In this document: piece after piece, positions 7,482-19,320 of the stretch | Position numbering within the stretch: the stretch's first letter is position 1 | Layout: every line of letters begins with the position of its first letter | Source of the DNA: Trujillonella endophytica | GTDB taxonomy: Bacteria > Actinomycetota > Actinomycetes > Mycobacteriales > Geodermatophilaceae | Reading direction: 5' to 3' | Assembly: GCF_900110555.1 (NCBI RefSeq) | Contig: NZ_FOEE01000006.1 | Coordinates: forward strand, 186,001 to 250,000 | Length of the DNA stretch: 64,000 nucleotides | The notes under the pieces: generated by a model | Databases searched by the model: none | Seen by the model: the letters and a program-made list of their open reading frames with translations, nothing else | Told to the model about the DNA's origin: nothing | Translations under genes and position numbers: made by a program

Positions 7482-8734
7482 GGGACGACGGTCGTCGACG
7501 GACGCGGGACCGGCAACTCGTCGTCCAGTCCGCCGGCGTGGAGCAGCCCCCGGCCGCGCGCCTTGGCGCCGTACATCGCGAGGTCCGCCTCGGCCAGCAC
7601 CTCGGCGAAGGCGGTCGTGGGCCCGGTCATGGCCAGCCCGATGCTGACCGAGACCCGCACCATCCGCCGGCCCACCTCGATCTCGTCGGCGAGCTCCGCC
7701 ACCAGCCGCCGGCCGACCGCCGCCGCGTCGTCCCGGCTCAGCCCCGGCAGCACGGCCGCGAACTCGTCGCCGCCCAGGCGGCCCACCACCGCGTCGGGGA
7801 CCTCGACGAGCCCCGCCTCCAGCCGCTGGGCCAGCCGGGTGAGCAGCTGGTCGCCCACGGCGTGCCCGGCCCGGTCGTTGACCTCCTTGAAGCGGTCGAC
7901 GTCGACGAAGAGGACCGCCCCGCCCCGGTCGGCCAGCGCCTCCTGACCGGTCGCGAGCAGGTGGCCGCGGTTGGCCAGGCCGGTGAGCGGGTCCTGGCGG
8001 GCGGTCCGGGTCAGCGCGCGGCGCCAGGCATCGGCCTCGGTCGCGATGGTGGACAGCCGGGCCACGGTGTCGTCGAGCGCCAGCCGCTGCTGCGGCTCCG
8101 CGTCCGGCGCCAGCTCGCGGACCGCGGCCGCGACGAGGTCGAGCACGTCGTCGAGCGGGTCCCCGGTGGCCACCCCCTCGAGCGCCCGGTTCTGCAGCGC
8201 CAGCAGCCGGGCGTCCCACCGGTGCGCGGCCACCTGCCGGCGCAGCGACAGGACGCTGCGCACCAGCCGCACCTGGACCTGCAGCACCTCGACGTCCTCG
8301 CCCAGGAACGAGCGCACGTCGTCGTCGAAGACGCCGAGCGAGCCGAGGACGAAGCCGTCCTCGTCGACCAGCGGCACGCCCAGGTAGGCGCGGACCGCAC
8401 CGGCGGCCACCGCCGGGTTCGCCGCGAACACCGGGTGGGCGAGCGCGTCGCGCACCTCCAGCGGCTTCCCCGTCGCCACGACGTAGGCGCAGAACGACAG
8501 CTCGTCGGGCACCTCGGTGAACGGCAGGCCGACGCCGATCTCCGCGGGGAAGCACTGCAGGTCCGGCCCGACCAGGTTGATCACCGCGATCGGCGCGTCC
8601 AGCGCGCGGGCCATGTACGCGACGACGGCGTCGAGATCGTCGTTGCCCGCGTGGCCCCCGAGCCGGTAGCTGGCGAGGGCCGCGAGCCGAGCAGGGTCGG
8701 CGACGGCGTCGCGGGGGGACTCCACCTGCTGCAC
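7478..8734 (-). CDS. GAF-GGDEF diguanylate cyclase
   Basis: 418 residues. A GAF domain occupies about 18-165 ([23 protein letters not shown]... [23 protein letters not shown]). A helical linker follows (about 165-245), then a GGDEF domain with [12 protein letters not shown], the metal-binding [12 protein letters not shown] and an intact RLGGDEF signature. Such proteins make the second messenger cyclic di-GMP from two GTP. The inhibitory RxxD I-site normally found just before the GGDEF loop is missing (the sequence is [14 protein letters not shown]), so product feedback is probably absent. No EAL domain is present. The GAF domain probably senses a small ligand in the cytoplasm, since no membrane segment is seen. 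The start is the GTG at 8734. It is coupled to the crotonase gene by a GTGA overlap, which is an unexpected pairing. Confidence 0.92.
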   Translation of the reverse strand: MQQVESPRDAVADPARLAALASYRLGGHAGNDDLDAVVAYMARALDAPIAVINLVGPDLQCFPAEIGVGLPFTEVPDELSFCAYVVATGKPLEVRDALAHPVFAANPAVAAGAVRAYLGVPLVDEDGFVLGSLGVFDDDVRSFLGEDVEVLQVQVRLVRSVLSLRRQVAAHRWDARLLALQNRALEGVATGDPLDDVLDLVAAAVRELAPDAEPQQRLALDDTVARLSTIATEADAWRRALTRTARQDPLTGLANRGHLLATGQEALADRGGAVLFVDVDRFKEVNDRAGHAVGDQLLTRLAQRLEAGLVEVPDAVVGRLGGDEFAAVLPGLSRDDAAAVGRRLVAELADEIEVGRRMVRVSVSIGLAMTGPTTAFAEVLAEADLAMYGAKARGRGLLHAGGLDDELPVPRPSTTVVP

Positions 8735-8800
8735 GTTAACCGCTGACCGTCACCATGCACACACGTTGGGGCACGAAACCGGCGATCCGGCGGCGCGATC

Positions 8801-10828
8801 TCAGGCCGGCGCGGGTACCCGCTGGTCGGTGTCCTGCGGGAGACCGTTGGCCTCGCGGATGACGTCGACGATCGAGCCCATGATGTCGGTGAGGCCGAAG
8901 TCCTTGGGCGTGAACACCCGGGCCACGCCCTGCTCGCGCAGCCGGCGGGCGTCGCTGTCGGGGACGATGCCGCCGACCACGACCGGGACGTCGTCCAGCC
9001 CCGCCTCCCGCAGGCCGCGCAGGACCGCGGGCACCACCTGCAGGTGCGAGCCGGACAGGACCGACAGCCCCACGACGTGCACGTCCTCCTCCACGGCGGC
9101 GGACACGATCTGCGCCGGCGTCAGCCGGATCCCCTGGTAGACCACCTCGAAGCCGGCGTCGCGGGCCCGCACGGCGATCTGCTCCGCGCCGTTGGAGTGG
9201 CCGTCGAGCCCGGGCTTGCCGACCAGGAAGCGCAGCCGGCCGCCGAGCTCCTCGCCGGTGGAACGCACCCGCTCGCGCACCTCGGCCAGGCCCTCGCCGG
9301 TCCCGCCGCCGCTGGCCGCCGAGACGCCCGTGGGCGCGCGGTACTCGCCGAAGACCTCCCGCAGGACCCCGGACCACTCCCCCGTCGTCACGCCGGCACG
9401 GGCGCACTCGAGCGTGGCCGCCATGAGGTTCTCCTCGGTGCCCGCGGCCCGGCGCAGACGGTCCAGGGCCCGCTGCACCGGCTCGGGGTCGCGCTCGGCG
9501 CGCCACGTCCGGACCGACTCCTGCGCGGCGGCCTCGACCGCCGGGTCCACCGTCATGATCGCGGTGTCGAGGTCGGCGGTGAGCGGATTGGGCTCGGTGG
9601 TGTCGAACCGGTTGACCCCGACGACGACGTCGTCCCCGCTCTCCATCCGGCGCCGGCGCTCGGCCAGCGACGCCACGAGCCGGCCCTTCATGTAGCCGGA
9701 CTCGACGGCGGCCACCGCGCCGCCCATCTCCGCCACGCGCGCCATCTCGGCGCGGGCCCCCTCCACCAGCTCGGCGACCTTGCGCTCGACCACCACCGAG
9801 CCGGTGAACAGGTCCTCGTACTCCAGCAGGTCGGTCTCGTAGGCCAGCACCTGCTGCAGCCGCAGGGACCACTGCTGGTCCCACGGCCGCGGCAGGCCCA
9901 GCGCCTCGTTCCAGGCCGGCAGCTGCACCGCACGCGCACGGGCGTCGCGCGACAGGGTCACCGCGAGCATCTCCAGCACGATCCGCTGGACGTTGTTCTC
10001 CGGCTGCGCCTCGGTCAGGCCCAGGGAGTTGACCTGGACGCCGTAGCGGAACCGGCGGTGCTTGGGGTCCTGCACGCCGTAGCGCTCCAGCGTCAGCTCG
10101 TCCCAGAGCTGGGTGAAGGCGCGCATCTTGCACATCTCCTCGACGAAGCGGACGCCCGCGTTGACGAAGAAGGAGATCCGCGCCACCACCTCCCCGAACT
10201 GCTCCTGCGGCACCTGTCCGGAGTCGCGCACCGAGTCCAGGACGGCGATCGCGGTGGACAGCGCGTAGGCGATCTCCTGCACCGGCGTGGCCCCGGCCTC
10301 CTGCAGGTGGTAGCTGCAGATGTTGGTCGGGTTCCACCGGGGCATCGCCGTCACCGTGTAGGCGACCATGTCGGTGATCAGCCGCATCGAGGGCCCGGGC
10401 GGGAACACGTACGTCCCGCGCGACAGGTACTCCTTGATGATGTCGTTCTGGGTCGTGCCCGCCAGTTGCGCGACGTCGTGCCCGTGCTCCTCGGCGACCG
10501 CCTGGTAGAGCGCCAGCAGCCACATCGCCGTGGCGTTGATCGTCATCGACGTGTTCATCTCGTCCAGCGGGATGCCGTCGAACAGGGCGCGCATGTCCCC
10601 GATGTGCGTGACCGGGACGCCGACCTTGCCGACCTCCCCCACGGCGAGCTCGTCGTCGGGGTCGTACCCGGTCTGCGTCGGCAGGTCGAAGGCGACCGAC
10701 AGACCGGTCTGCCCCTTGGCGAGGTTGCGGCGGTACAGGGCGTTGGACTCGGCGGGCGAGGAGTGCCCCGCGTAGGTGCGCATGACCCAGGGGCGGTCGC
10801 GCTCCGCCGGCGACGAGGGGAACGGCAT
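8801..10828 (-). CDS. meaA: Ethylmalonyl-CoA mutase (MeaA), B12-dependent
   Basis: 675 residues, one chain carrying both the mutase TIM-barrel (about 1-520) and the C-terminal B12-binding domain (about 540-665). Signature segments include RTYAGHSSPAESNALYRRNLAKGQTGLSVAFDLPTQ-type start, WNPTNICSYHLQEAGATPVQEIAYAL-type substrate site, and the cobalamin-binding LDGHSNG (DxHxxG). It closely follows Streptomyces MeaA. MeaA converts ethylmalonyl-CoA to methylsuccinyl-CoA in the ethylmalonyl-CoA pathway for acetate assimilation and polyketide extender-unit supply. Crotonyl-CoA carboxylase/reductase is not in the window. The start is the ATG at 10828, 6 bases after TATCCT, so the mRNA is probably leaderless. 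The 16-bp operator 10846-10861 sits directly upstream. PduO, which makes its cofactor, is 1.8 kb away. Methylmalonyl-CoA mutase is the alternative but fits less well. Confidence 0.93.
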   Translation of the reverse strand: MPFPSSPAERDRPWVMRTYAGHSSPAESNALYRRNLAKGQTGLSVAFDLPTQTGYDPDDELAVGEVGKVGVPVTHIGDMRALFDGIPLDEMNTSMTINATAMWLLALYQAVAEEHGHDVAQLAGTTQNDIIKEYLSRGTYVFPPGPSMRLITDMVAYTVTAMPRWNPTNICSYHLQEAGATPVQEIAYALSTAIAVLDSVRDSGQVPQEQFGEVVARISFFVNAGVRFVEEMCKMRAFTQLWDELTLERYGVQDPKHRRFRYGVQVNSLGLTEAQPENNVQRIVLEMLAVTLSRDARARAVQLPAWNEALGLPRPWDQQWSLRLQQVLAYETDLLEYEDLFTGSVVVERKVAELVEGARAEMARVAEMGGAVAAVESGYMKGRLVASLAERRRRMESGDDVVVGVNRFDTTEPNPLTADLDTAIMTVDPAVEAAAQESVRTWRAERDPEPVQRALDRLRRAAGTEENLMAATLECARAGVTTGEWSGVLREVFGEYRAPTGVSAASGGGTGEGLAEVRERVRSTGEELGGRLRFLVGKPGLDGHSNGAEQIAVRARDAGFEVVYQGIRLTPAQIVSAAVEEDVHVVGLSVLSGSHLQVVPAVLRGLREAGLDDVPVVVGGIVPDSDARRLREQGVARVFTPKDFGLTDIMGSIVDVIREANGLPQDTDQRVPAPA

Positions 10829-10834
10829 GCACGG

Positions 10835-10861
10835 AGGATAGGTCGGTTACCCGCCAGTAGC
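10835..10861 (-). promoter_or_regulatory. meaA leaderless promoter with operator
   Basis: TATCCT (10840-10835) lies 6 bases before the meaA ATG. Immediately upstream, 10846-10861 reads GTTACCCGCCAGTAGC on the plus strand, matching 14 of 16 positions of the palindrome at 3652-3667. Binding there would overlap the RNA polymerase site. A repressor of acyl-CoA metabolism is the simplest reading. Confidence 0.55.
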
Positions 10862-10916
10862 ATCCCCGGTGGTCAGGTGCGAGCGGCGGCACACCCGTCG
10901 GGAGGACCCTGGTCGC

Positions 10917-11222
10917 ATGGGTCTGCACTACACCGCGGCGCCGGTGCTGGTCTTCGCCGTCCTCGCGCTGATCGCGCTGTTCCTGCGGTGGGCCTTCGGC
11001 ACCGGCGGCGCGCGCCGGCCTGCGGCACCCGGCGACGACGGCCTCCTGGTGCGGGTGGCCACGACCACCAGCCACGAGTCCGCGCTGGCGCTGCGCGCCG
11101 TGCTGTCCGACGCCGGCGTCCGGTCCACGGTCCGCCTGGCCGCGGCGCACCGGGCCGAGGTGCTCGTGTTCCGGGAGGACGCCGAGCGGGCGCGTGCGCT
11201 CGCCGCCACCTTCCGCAGCTAG
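10917..11222 (+). CDS. Small membrane-anchored protein, unknown function
   Basis: 101 residues from the ATG at 10917, preceded by GGGAGG (a good ribosome site). One N-terminal transmembrane helix (APVLVFAVLALIALFLRWAF) is followed by a Gly/Arg/Pro linker. A soluble part follows: LLVRVATTTSHESALALRAVLSDAGVRSTVR...AEVLVFREDAERARALAATF. The soluble part looks like a DUF2007-type or signal-transducing alpha/beta fold of the kind found after a single anchor, with Ser/Glu-Ala-x-x-Leu-(R)-x-x-Leu as its recognisable pattern. That assignment is tentative. An alternative upstream start at 10869 lacks a ribosome site. The gene is convergent with murA. Confidence 0.7.
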   Translation: MGLHYTAAPVLVFAVLALIALFLRWAFGTGGARRPAAPGDDGLLVRVATTTSHESALALRAVLSDAGVRSTVRLAAAHRAEVLVFREDAERARALAATFRS

Positions 11223-11279
11223 GCCCCGTCGCAGGATCCCGCCGCGAGCTGGCGAGTGGTGGGGGGCGAGGGGGTCCTT
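11223..11279. repeat. Intergenic repeat copy b
   Basis: This lies between two convergent genes and ends 3 bases from the murA stop. Read on the minus strand, GGACCCCCTCGCCCCCCACC, a TCGC-AGC-CGCGG core and a CCTGC motif align with copy d (23343-23402). The ends are inverted (GGCCCC and GGGGGTCC), so the transcript can fold. A terminator role is likely. Confidence 0.55.
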
Positions 11280-11281
11280 CC

Positions 11282-12562
11282 TCAGTCCGGCCGGGCCACC
11301 CGCTCGATCGTCGCGCCCAGGCCCCGCAGCTGGTCCACGAAGTCGGGGTAGCCGCGGTCCACGTGGTGCACCTCGGCGACCTCGGTGACCCCGTCGGACA
11401 CCAGCCCGGCCAGCACGAGGCCGGCCCCGGCCCGGATGTCGGTGGCCAGCACCGGAGCGCTGGACAGGCGTTCCCGCCCCCGGACGACGGCGTGGTGGCC
11501 GTCGATGCGGACGTGCGCGCCGAGGCGCACCAGCTCGTTGACGAACATGAACCGGCCCTCGAAGACGTTCTCGGTGATGAGCGCCGTCCCCGAGGACACG
11601 GCGGCCAGCGCCACCGCCATCGGCTGCAGGTCGGTCGGGAAGCCGGGGAACGGCAGCGTGACGATGTCGACGCAGCGCGGCCGCTCGGTCATGACCACGC
11701 GCAGGCCGTCGGGGACCACCTCGACCGAGGCGCCGGCGTCGGTCAGCTTGTCCAGCGCGACGGACAGGTGCGCGGGCACCGCCCGCTCGATGACGACGTC
11801 CCCGCGCGTCATCACCGCGCCGATCGCCCACGTCCCGGCGACGATCCGGTCGGTGACGGTCGTGTAGGTGACCGGGTGCAGACCGGTCACGCCCTCCACG
11901 GTGATGGTGGAGGTGCCGGCGCCGTCGATGCGGGCGCCCATCGCGTTCAGCATCGCGCACAGGTCCGCGATCTCCGGCTCGCGGGCGGCGTTGTCGACCA
12001 CCGTGGTGCCCTGGGCCAGGACCGCGGCCATGACCAGGTTCTCGGTCGCGCCGACCGACGGGAAGTCCAGCCAGATCGTCGTCCCCACGAGGCGGGGCGC
12101 GGTCGCGACGAGGAAGCCGTGCTCGCTGTCGATCGTCGCGCCCAGCCGCTCCAGGCCGGAGATGTGCATGTCCAGCCCGCGGGAGCCGATCGCGTCGCCG
12201 CCCGGGAGCGCCACCCGCGCGCTGCCGCACCGGGCGACGAGCGGGCCGAGCACGCTGATCGAGGCGCGCATCTTGCGGACCAGGTCGTAGTCGGTCTCGG
12301 TGCCCGGTTGCTCGGGCACGTCGATGATCACCCGGCCCCCGCCGCCGGTGCCGGCGATCCGCTCGTAGGTCACGTCGCAGCCCAGCCGCCGCAGCACCTC
12401 GCTCATGATCGCCACGTCGAGGATGTCGGGGACCTCGTCGATCGTGGTCCGTCCGGCGGCGAGCAGCGCGGCCGCCATGAGCTTGAGGGCGCTGTTCTTG
12501 GCCCCGGTCACGCGGACCCGACCGGTGAGTGCGGTGCCGCCGGTGACCTCGAAGCACTCCAC
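11282..12562 (-). CDS. murA: UDP-N-acetylglucosamine 1-carboxyvinyltransferase (MurA) with Asp in place of the fosfomycin-target Cys
   Basis: 426 residues. MurA transfers enolpyruvate from PEP to UDP-GlcNAc, the first committed step of peptidoglycan synthesis in the cytoplasm. The family pattern is complete: [16 protein letters not shown] at the N-terminus, [13 protein letters not shown], and the [12 protein letters not shown] segment near the C-terminus. In the mobile loop the sequence is [16 protein letters not shown]. Residue 123 is Asp (codon GAC, 12196-12194) where E. coli has Cys115. Mycobacterium tuberculosis has the same change, which is known to make MurA insensitive to fosfomycin. 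The start is the GTG at 12562, 6 bases after a TAGGGT box, so translation is probably leaderless. It is divergent from pduO, as the two genes are neighbours in mycobacteria. Confidence 0.97.
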   Translation of the reverse strand: MECFEVTGGTALTGRVRVTGAKNSALKLMAAALLAAGRTTIDEVPDILDVAIMSEVLRRLGCDVTYERIAGTGGGGRVIIDVPEQPGTETDYDLVRKMRASISVLGPLVARCGSARVALPGGDAIGSRGLDMHISGLERLGATIDSEHGFLVATAPRLVGTTIWLDFPSVGATENLVMAAVLAQGTTVVDNAAREPEIADLCAMLNAMGARIDGAGTSTITVEGVTGLHPVTYTTVTDRIVAGTWAIGAVMTRGDVVIERAVPAHLSVALDKLTDAGASVEVVPDGLRVVMTERPRCVDIVTLPFPGFPTDLQPMAVALAAVSSGTALITENVFEGRFMFVNELVRLGAHVRIDGHHAVVRGRERLSSAPVLATDIRAGAGLVLAGLVSDGVTEVAEVHHVDRGYPDFVDQLRGLGATIERVARPD

Positions 12563-12663
12563 CCGGTCACCCTACGGCGCCCCACGATCACGGCGCCGGA
12601 CCGGAGCGACCTGGCGGGGGGCCGCGGGCCGGAGCGGCGGTGCGCTCCTTCTAGGCTCCGACC
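12563..12663. promoter_or_regulatory. Divergent leaderless promoters of murA and pduO
   Basis: Minus strand: TAGGGT (12574-12569), 6 bases, then the murA GTG. Plus strand: TAGGCT (12652-12657), 6 bases, then the pduO ATG. No ribosome-binding sequence is present before either start. Both transcripts should begin at the initiation codon. No cobalamin riboswitch-like structure fits in the 101 bp. Confidence 0.6.
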
Positions 12664-13239
12664 ATGACCGTCCGGCTGACCCGCATCTACACCCGCACCG
12701 GTGACGCGGGGCAGACCCACCTCGGCGACATGAGCCGGGTGGCCAAGACCGACGCCCGGCTGGTCGCCTACGCCGACGTCGACGAGACCAACAGCGTCAT
12801 CGGCGTGGCGCTGGCCCTGGGCGCCCCGGCGCCGGAGCTCGCCGACCTGCTGCGCGGCGTGCAGAACGACCTGTTCGACGTGGGCGCCGACCTCTCCACG
12901 CCGGTCGTCGCGGACCCCGCCCATCCGCCGCTGCGGATCACGGCCGAGTACACCGCGCGCCTGGAGGCGGCCTGCGACGAGCACAACGAGCGCCTGGAGC
13001 CGCTGACGAGCTTCATCCTGCCCGGGGGCACCGCCCTGGCCGCGCTGCTGCACCAGGCGCGGGTGGTGGCCCGGCGCGCCGAGCGCAGCGTCTGGGCGCT
13101 GCTGGCCGACGACGCCGACCGGACGAACCCGGAGACGGCCCGCTACCTCAACCGGCTGTCGGACCTGCTGTTCATCCTCGCCCGCGTCGCCAACCCCGGC
13201 GGCGACGTGCTGTGGCGACCCGGCGGCGACCGCACCTGA
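12664..13239 (+). CDS. pduO: Cob(I)alamin adenosyltransferase, PduO type
   Basis: 191 residues. The ATP-binding N-terminal signature TRIYTRTGDAGQTHLGD and the helical-bundle core (DVDETNSVIGVAL, LFDVGADLSTP, RRAERSVWAL, YLNRLSDLLFILAR) are all present. The C-terminal segment contains the Arg and Asn that bind ATP and the corrin. The enzyme transfers adenosine from ATP to Co(I) of cobalamin to make adenosylcobalamin, and hands it to AdoCbl mutases. The nearby MeaA needs exactly this cofactor, so the neighbourhood is functionally coherent. The ATG follows a TAGGCT box by 6 bases (leaderless). The palindromic repeat copy c begins 5 bases after the stop. Confidence 0.95.
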   Translation: MTVRLTRIYTRTGDAGQTHLGDMSRVAKTDARLVAYADVDETNSVIGVALALGAPAPELADLLRGVQNDLFDVGADLSTPVVADPAHPPLRITAEYTARLEAACDEHNERLEPLTSFILPGGTALAALLHQARVVARRAERSVWALLADDADRTNPETARYLNRLSDLLFILARVANPGGDVLWRPGGDRT

Positions 13240-13244
13240 GGAAT

Positions 13245-13328
13245 GGACCCCGCTGCCCCCATGGCCCCGTCCAGGGGCTCGCGCCGAGCGTGCGAGGCGT
13301 GCGGAGGACGGGGTCCGTCATCAGCGGC
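13245..13328. repeat. Intergenic repeat copy c, palindromic
   Basis: GGACCCCG (13245-13252) and CGGGGTCC (13309-13316) are perfect inverted ends enclosing 56 bases between convergent pduO and the DUF2550 gene. Bases 13298-13328 match copy a (1472-1502) at 27 of 31 positions and include the DUF2550 stop codon. It probably works as a bidirectional terminator. Confidence 0.6.
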
Positions 13329-13725
13329 CCCCGCGGGGGGCCGACTCCACCCACGACAGGAAGCCGGTCACCGTGGAGGGGTCCATCGCCAGCTCGCGGA
13401 GCCCGGCGGCGGTCGAGCAGGACAGGACGACGACGTCGTCGGGCAGGGCGACATCGGCCCGGCCGGCATCGCGCCGGCCGGTCACCTCCAGCTCCGCCCG
13501 GCTCAGCCGGTGCTGCGGGCGCACCGACAGGGACACCGCGCGGTACCAGAGCAGGGCGTCACCGCCGTACCAGGCGACCCCCACCGACCAGCGCGAGGAG
13601 CCCCCGGGCCGCAGCCACATGGTGACCGCGCCGAGGCCGGAGAGCAGGAACCGCCGCCGGAGGGCGAACGCGACGACCACGACCAGCAGCAGCACCCCCA
13701 CCAGGACGAGCACGACGGTGGTCAT
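13321..13725 (-). CDS. DUF2550 membrane-anchored protein
   Basis: 134 residues. One N-terminal transmembrane helix (VVLVLVGVLLLVVVVAFAL) is followed by a short basic segment (RRRF). A beta-rich cytoplasmic or surface domain follows, with WSVGVAWYGGDALLWYRAVSLSVRPQHRLSRAELEV. This is the DUF2550 family, whose mycobacterial member (Rv1312) also sits directly after atpC. The conserved position suggests a link to the ATP synthase or simple co-transcription, but no function is established. The gene starts 48 bases after the atpC stop and runs in the same direction. The start is the ATG at 13725. Confidence 0.85.
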   Translation of the reverse strand: MTTVVLVLVGVLLLVVVVAFALRRRFLLSGLGAVTMWLRPGGSSRWSVGVAWYGGDALLWYRAVSLSVRPQHRLSRAELEVTGRRDAGRADVALPDDVVVLSCSTAAGLRELAMDPSTVTGFLSWVESAPRGGR

Positions 13726-13773
13726 GGGGTGTGTCCCGGGGGCCGAGGGGGCTGTGCGGGGTTCGGCAGGAGG

Positions 13774-14163
13774 TCAGGACTCCTGGCCGGCGGCGCGCAG
13801 CCGGCCCTGGGCACGGCGGGCGGCGGCGAGCGCCTCGGGCTCGTCGCCCTCGGACTCGGCGCGGCGCAGGGCCTCGCGGGCCCGGTCGACGTCGATCTCG
13901 GCCGAGATCTCCGCGGTCTCGGCCAGGATCGACACGCCCTGCTGGGTCACCGACAGGAAGCCACCGTGCGCGGCGACGACGAGGTCGTCGCCCTCGGCCG
14001 TACGGATCGTGACGACGCCACCCTCGGCCAGCTGACCGAGCAGGGGCGCGTGGCCGGGCAGGACGCCGAGCTCGCCCTCGGTCGTGCGGGCGATGACCAT
14101 GGTCGCCTCGCCGGACCAGATCGTCCGCTCGACGGCCACCAACTCGACCTGCAGGGTCGCCAC
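13774..14163 (-). CDS. atpC: ATP synthase epsilon subunit
   Basis: 129 residues. The N-terminal beta-sandwich is intact ([48 protein letters not shown]). The C-terminal helical hairpin (about 85-125, [21 protein letters not shown]... [12 protein letters not shown]) is complete. Epsilon joins gamma to the c-ring and can inhibit ATP hydrolysis. A GTG start at 14163 follows GAGGAG. Unlike the other subunits it is separated from atpD by 140 bases. That gap contains a 13-bp perfect hairpin and, after it, a TACAGT -10 box. The gene therefore probably has its own promoter, besides any read-through. Confidence 0.97.
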   Translation of the reverse strand: MATLQVELVAVERTIWSGEATMVIARTTEGELGVLPGHAPLLGQLAEGGVVTIRTAEGDDLVVAAHGGFLSVTQQGVSILAETAEISAEIDVDRAREALRRAESEGDEPEALAAARRAQGRLRAAGQES

Positions 14164-14190
14164 GACACTCCTCGGTTCGTTGTGAGATCA

Positions 14191-14196
14191 ACTGTA
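14191..14196 (-). promoter_or_regulatory. Candidate -10 box of an internal atpC promoter
   Basis: TACAGT on the minus strand lies about 30 bases before the atpC GTG and just after the strong hairpin at 14233-14266. The leader then contains GAGGAG. No clear -35 box is visible, as is usual in this phylum. Confidence 0.4.
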
Positions 14197-14232
14197 GACG
14201 GCGGCACGGGCGCCGGCCGCCCGGCTCCGGCC

Positions 14233-14266
14233 GGACGGGGGCCGCACCGGAGCGCGGCCCCCGTCC
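14233..14266 (-). terminator. Strong hairpin between atpD and atpC
   Basis: GGACGGGGGCCGC (14233-14245) pairs perfectly over 13 bp with GCGGCCCCCGTCC (14254-14266), leaving an 8-base loop. No T-run follows. It lies inside the ATP synthase operon and could be a partial terminator or an RNA stabiliser. Confidence 0.65.
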
Positions 14267-14303
14267 GCCGGAGCGGGATCGACCCGGGTGCCCGGGCCCC
14301 GGC

Positions 14304-16734
<2,431 letters not shown>

Positions 16735-16737
16735 CGG

Positions 16738-18372
<1,635 letters not shown>

Positions 18373-18447
18373 GGCTCGCGTCCTCTTCCCTGCGGGGGTC
18401 GTGTCTGTGTTCGGGCTGTGTGGGTGGCTGCGCTCGGACGGCGCCGG

Positions 18448-19320
18448 TCAGCCGACGAGACGGCGGCCGGCCTCGTCGAGGCGACGCAGGACGCTGCCGT
18501 CGATCACCTCGTCGCCGACGCGGATCACCAGACCACCGAGCAGCTCGGGGTCGACGGTCACCTGCAGGCCGATGGCGCGGCCGTAGACCCGGCCGAGCAC
18601 GTCGGCCAGGCGCCGCTCCTGGGCATCGCTCAGCGGCGACGCCGCGGTCACGTGCGCGACCGACTGCCCGCGGCGGCGCGAGGCCACCTCGGAGAGCCGC
18701 TCGATCGCCGTCTCCGCGTTGGCGACGGTGGGGCGGGTCAGGTGGTTGCGCAGCAGCTGCTCGGTGACCGGGCTGACCCGGCCGGTGAGCAGCCGGTCCA
18801 GCAGCGCCGACTTCCCGGCCGCCGGAGCCGCGCGGTCGCCGAGGATGCGCGACAGGTCGGGGTCACCGGCGACGATCCGGCCGAACCGGAACAGCTCGTC
18901 CTCGACGCCCTCGAGCTCCCCGCGGGCGTCGGCCGTGTCGAGCGCGGCCTCCGTCGCGAGGGTCTCGGCGGCCTCGACGAGGTCGAACGGCCGCGACCAG
19001 CGCTGCCGGGCGAGGGTCTCGACGAGGTCGAGCGTCGCGTCGGTGACCTTCCCGGCCAGCAACCGCCGCGCCAGCGCGGCACGCTCGGCCGGCTTGCCCG
19101 CCTGGTCCGAGAGCGCGCGCCGCAGCGACGGCTGCGCCTGGAGCAGACGCGCCACCGCGAACAGCTCGTCGGCCAGACCGGCCAGGTCCTCCGCCTCGAC
19201 CACGCGCGGCGGGCCGCTGACGATGTCCCGGGCACGCCCGAGGATCCCCGTGGGTCGGGAGGTCAGCTCGCCGAGGCGCTCGCGCGCCTCGGCGACGGCT
19301 GCCCGGCTGGCGGCGTCCAT
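18448..19320 (-). CDS. atpH: ATP synthase delta subunit, long actinobacterial form
   Basis: 290 residues against 177 in E. coli. Delta is the stalk clamp linking b to the top of alpha. The C-terminal part has the classical ending HVTAASPLSDAQERRLADVLGRVYGRAIGLQVTVDPELLGGLVIRVGDEVIDGSVLRRLDEAGRRL. The first about 100 residues are an extra helical region resembling those of other actinobacterial delta proteins. In mycobacteria this region is part of a b-delta fusion; here delta is a separate gene. The start codon overlaps the atpF stop by 1 base (TGATG), so translation is coupled. Confidence 0.95.
   Translation of the reverse strand: MDAASRAAVAEARERLGELTSRPTGILGRARDIVSGPPRVVEAEDLAGLADELFAVARLLQAQPSLRRALSDQAGKPAERAALARRLLAGKVTDATLDLVETLARQRWSRPFDLVEAAETLATEAALDTADARGELEGVEDELFRFGRIVAGDPDLSRILGDRAAPAAGKSALLDRLLTGRVSPVTEQLLRNHLTRPTVANAETAIERLSEVASRRRGQSVAHVTAASPLSDAQERRLADVLGRVYGRAIGLQVTVDPELLGGLVIRVGDEVIDGSVLRRLDEAGRRLVG

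Noticed and set aside
12563-12663. Possible cobalamin riboswitch before pduO
   Set aside because: The -10 box is 6 bases from the ATG, so no leader exists to hold one, and no B12-box-like sequence is visible.
9044-12667. A 1207-codon open frame on the plus strand over meaA and murA
   Set aside because: It is a shadow frame of two well-conserved minus-strand genes in GC-rich DNA. Its protein is low in complexity and has no family pattern.
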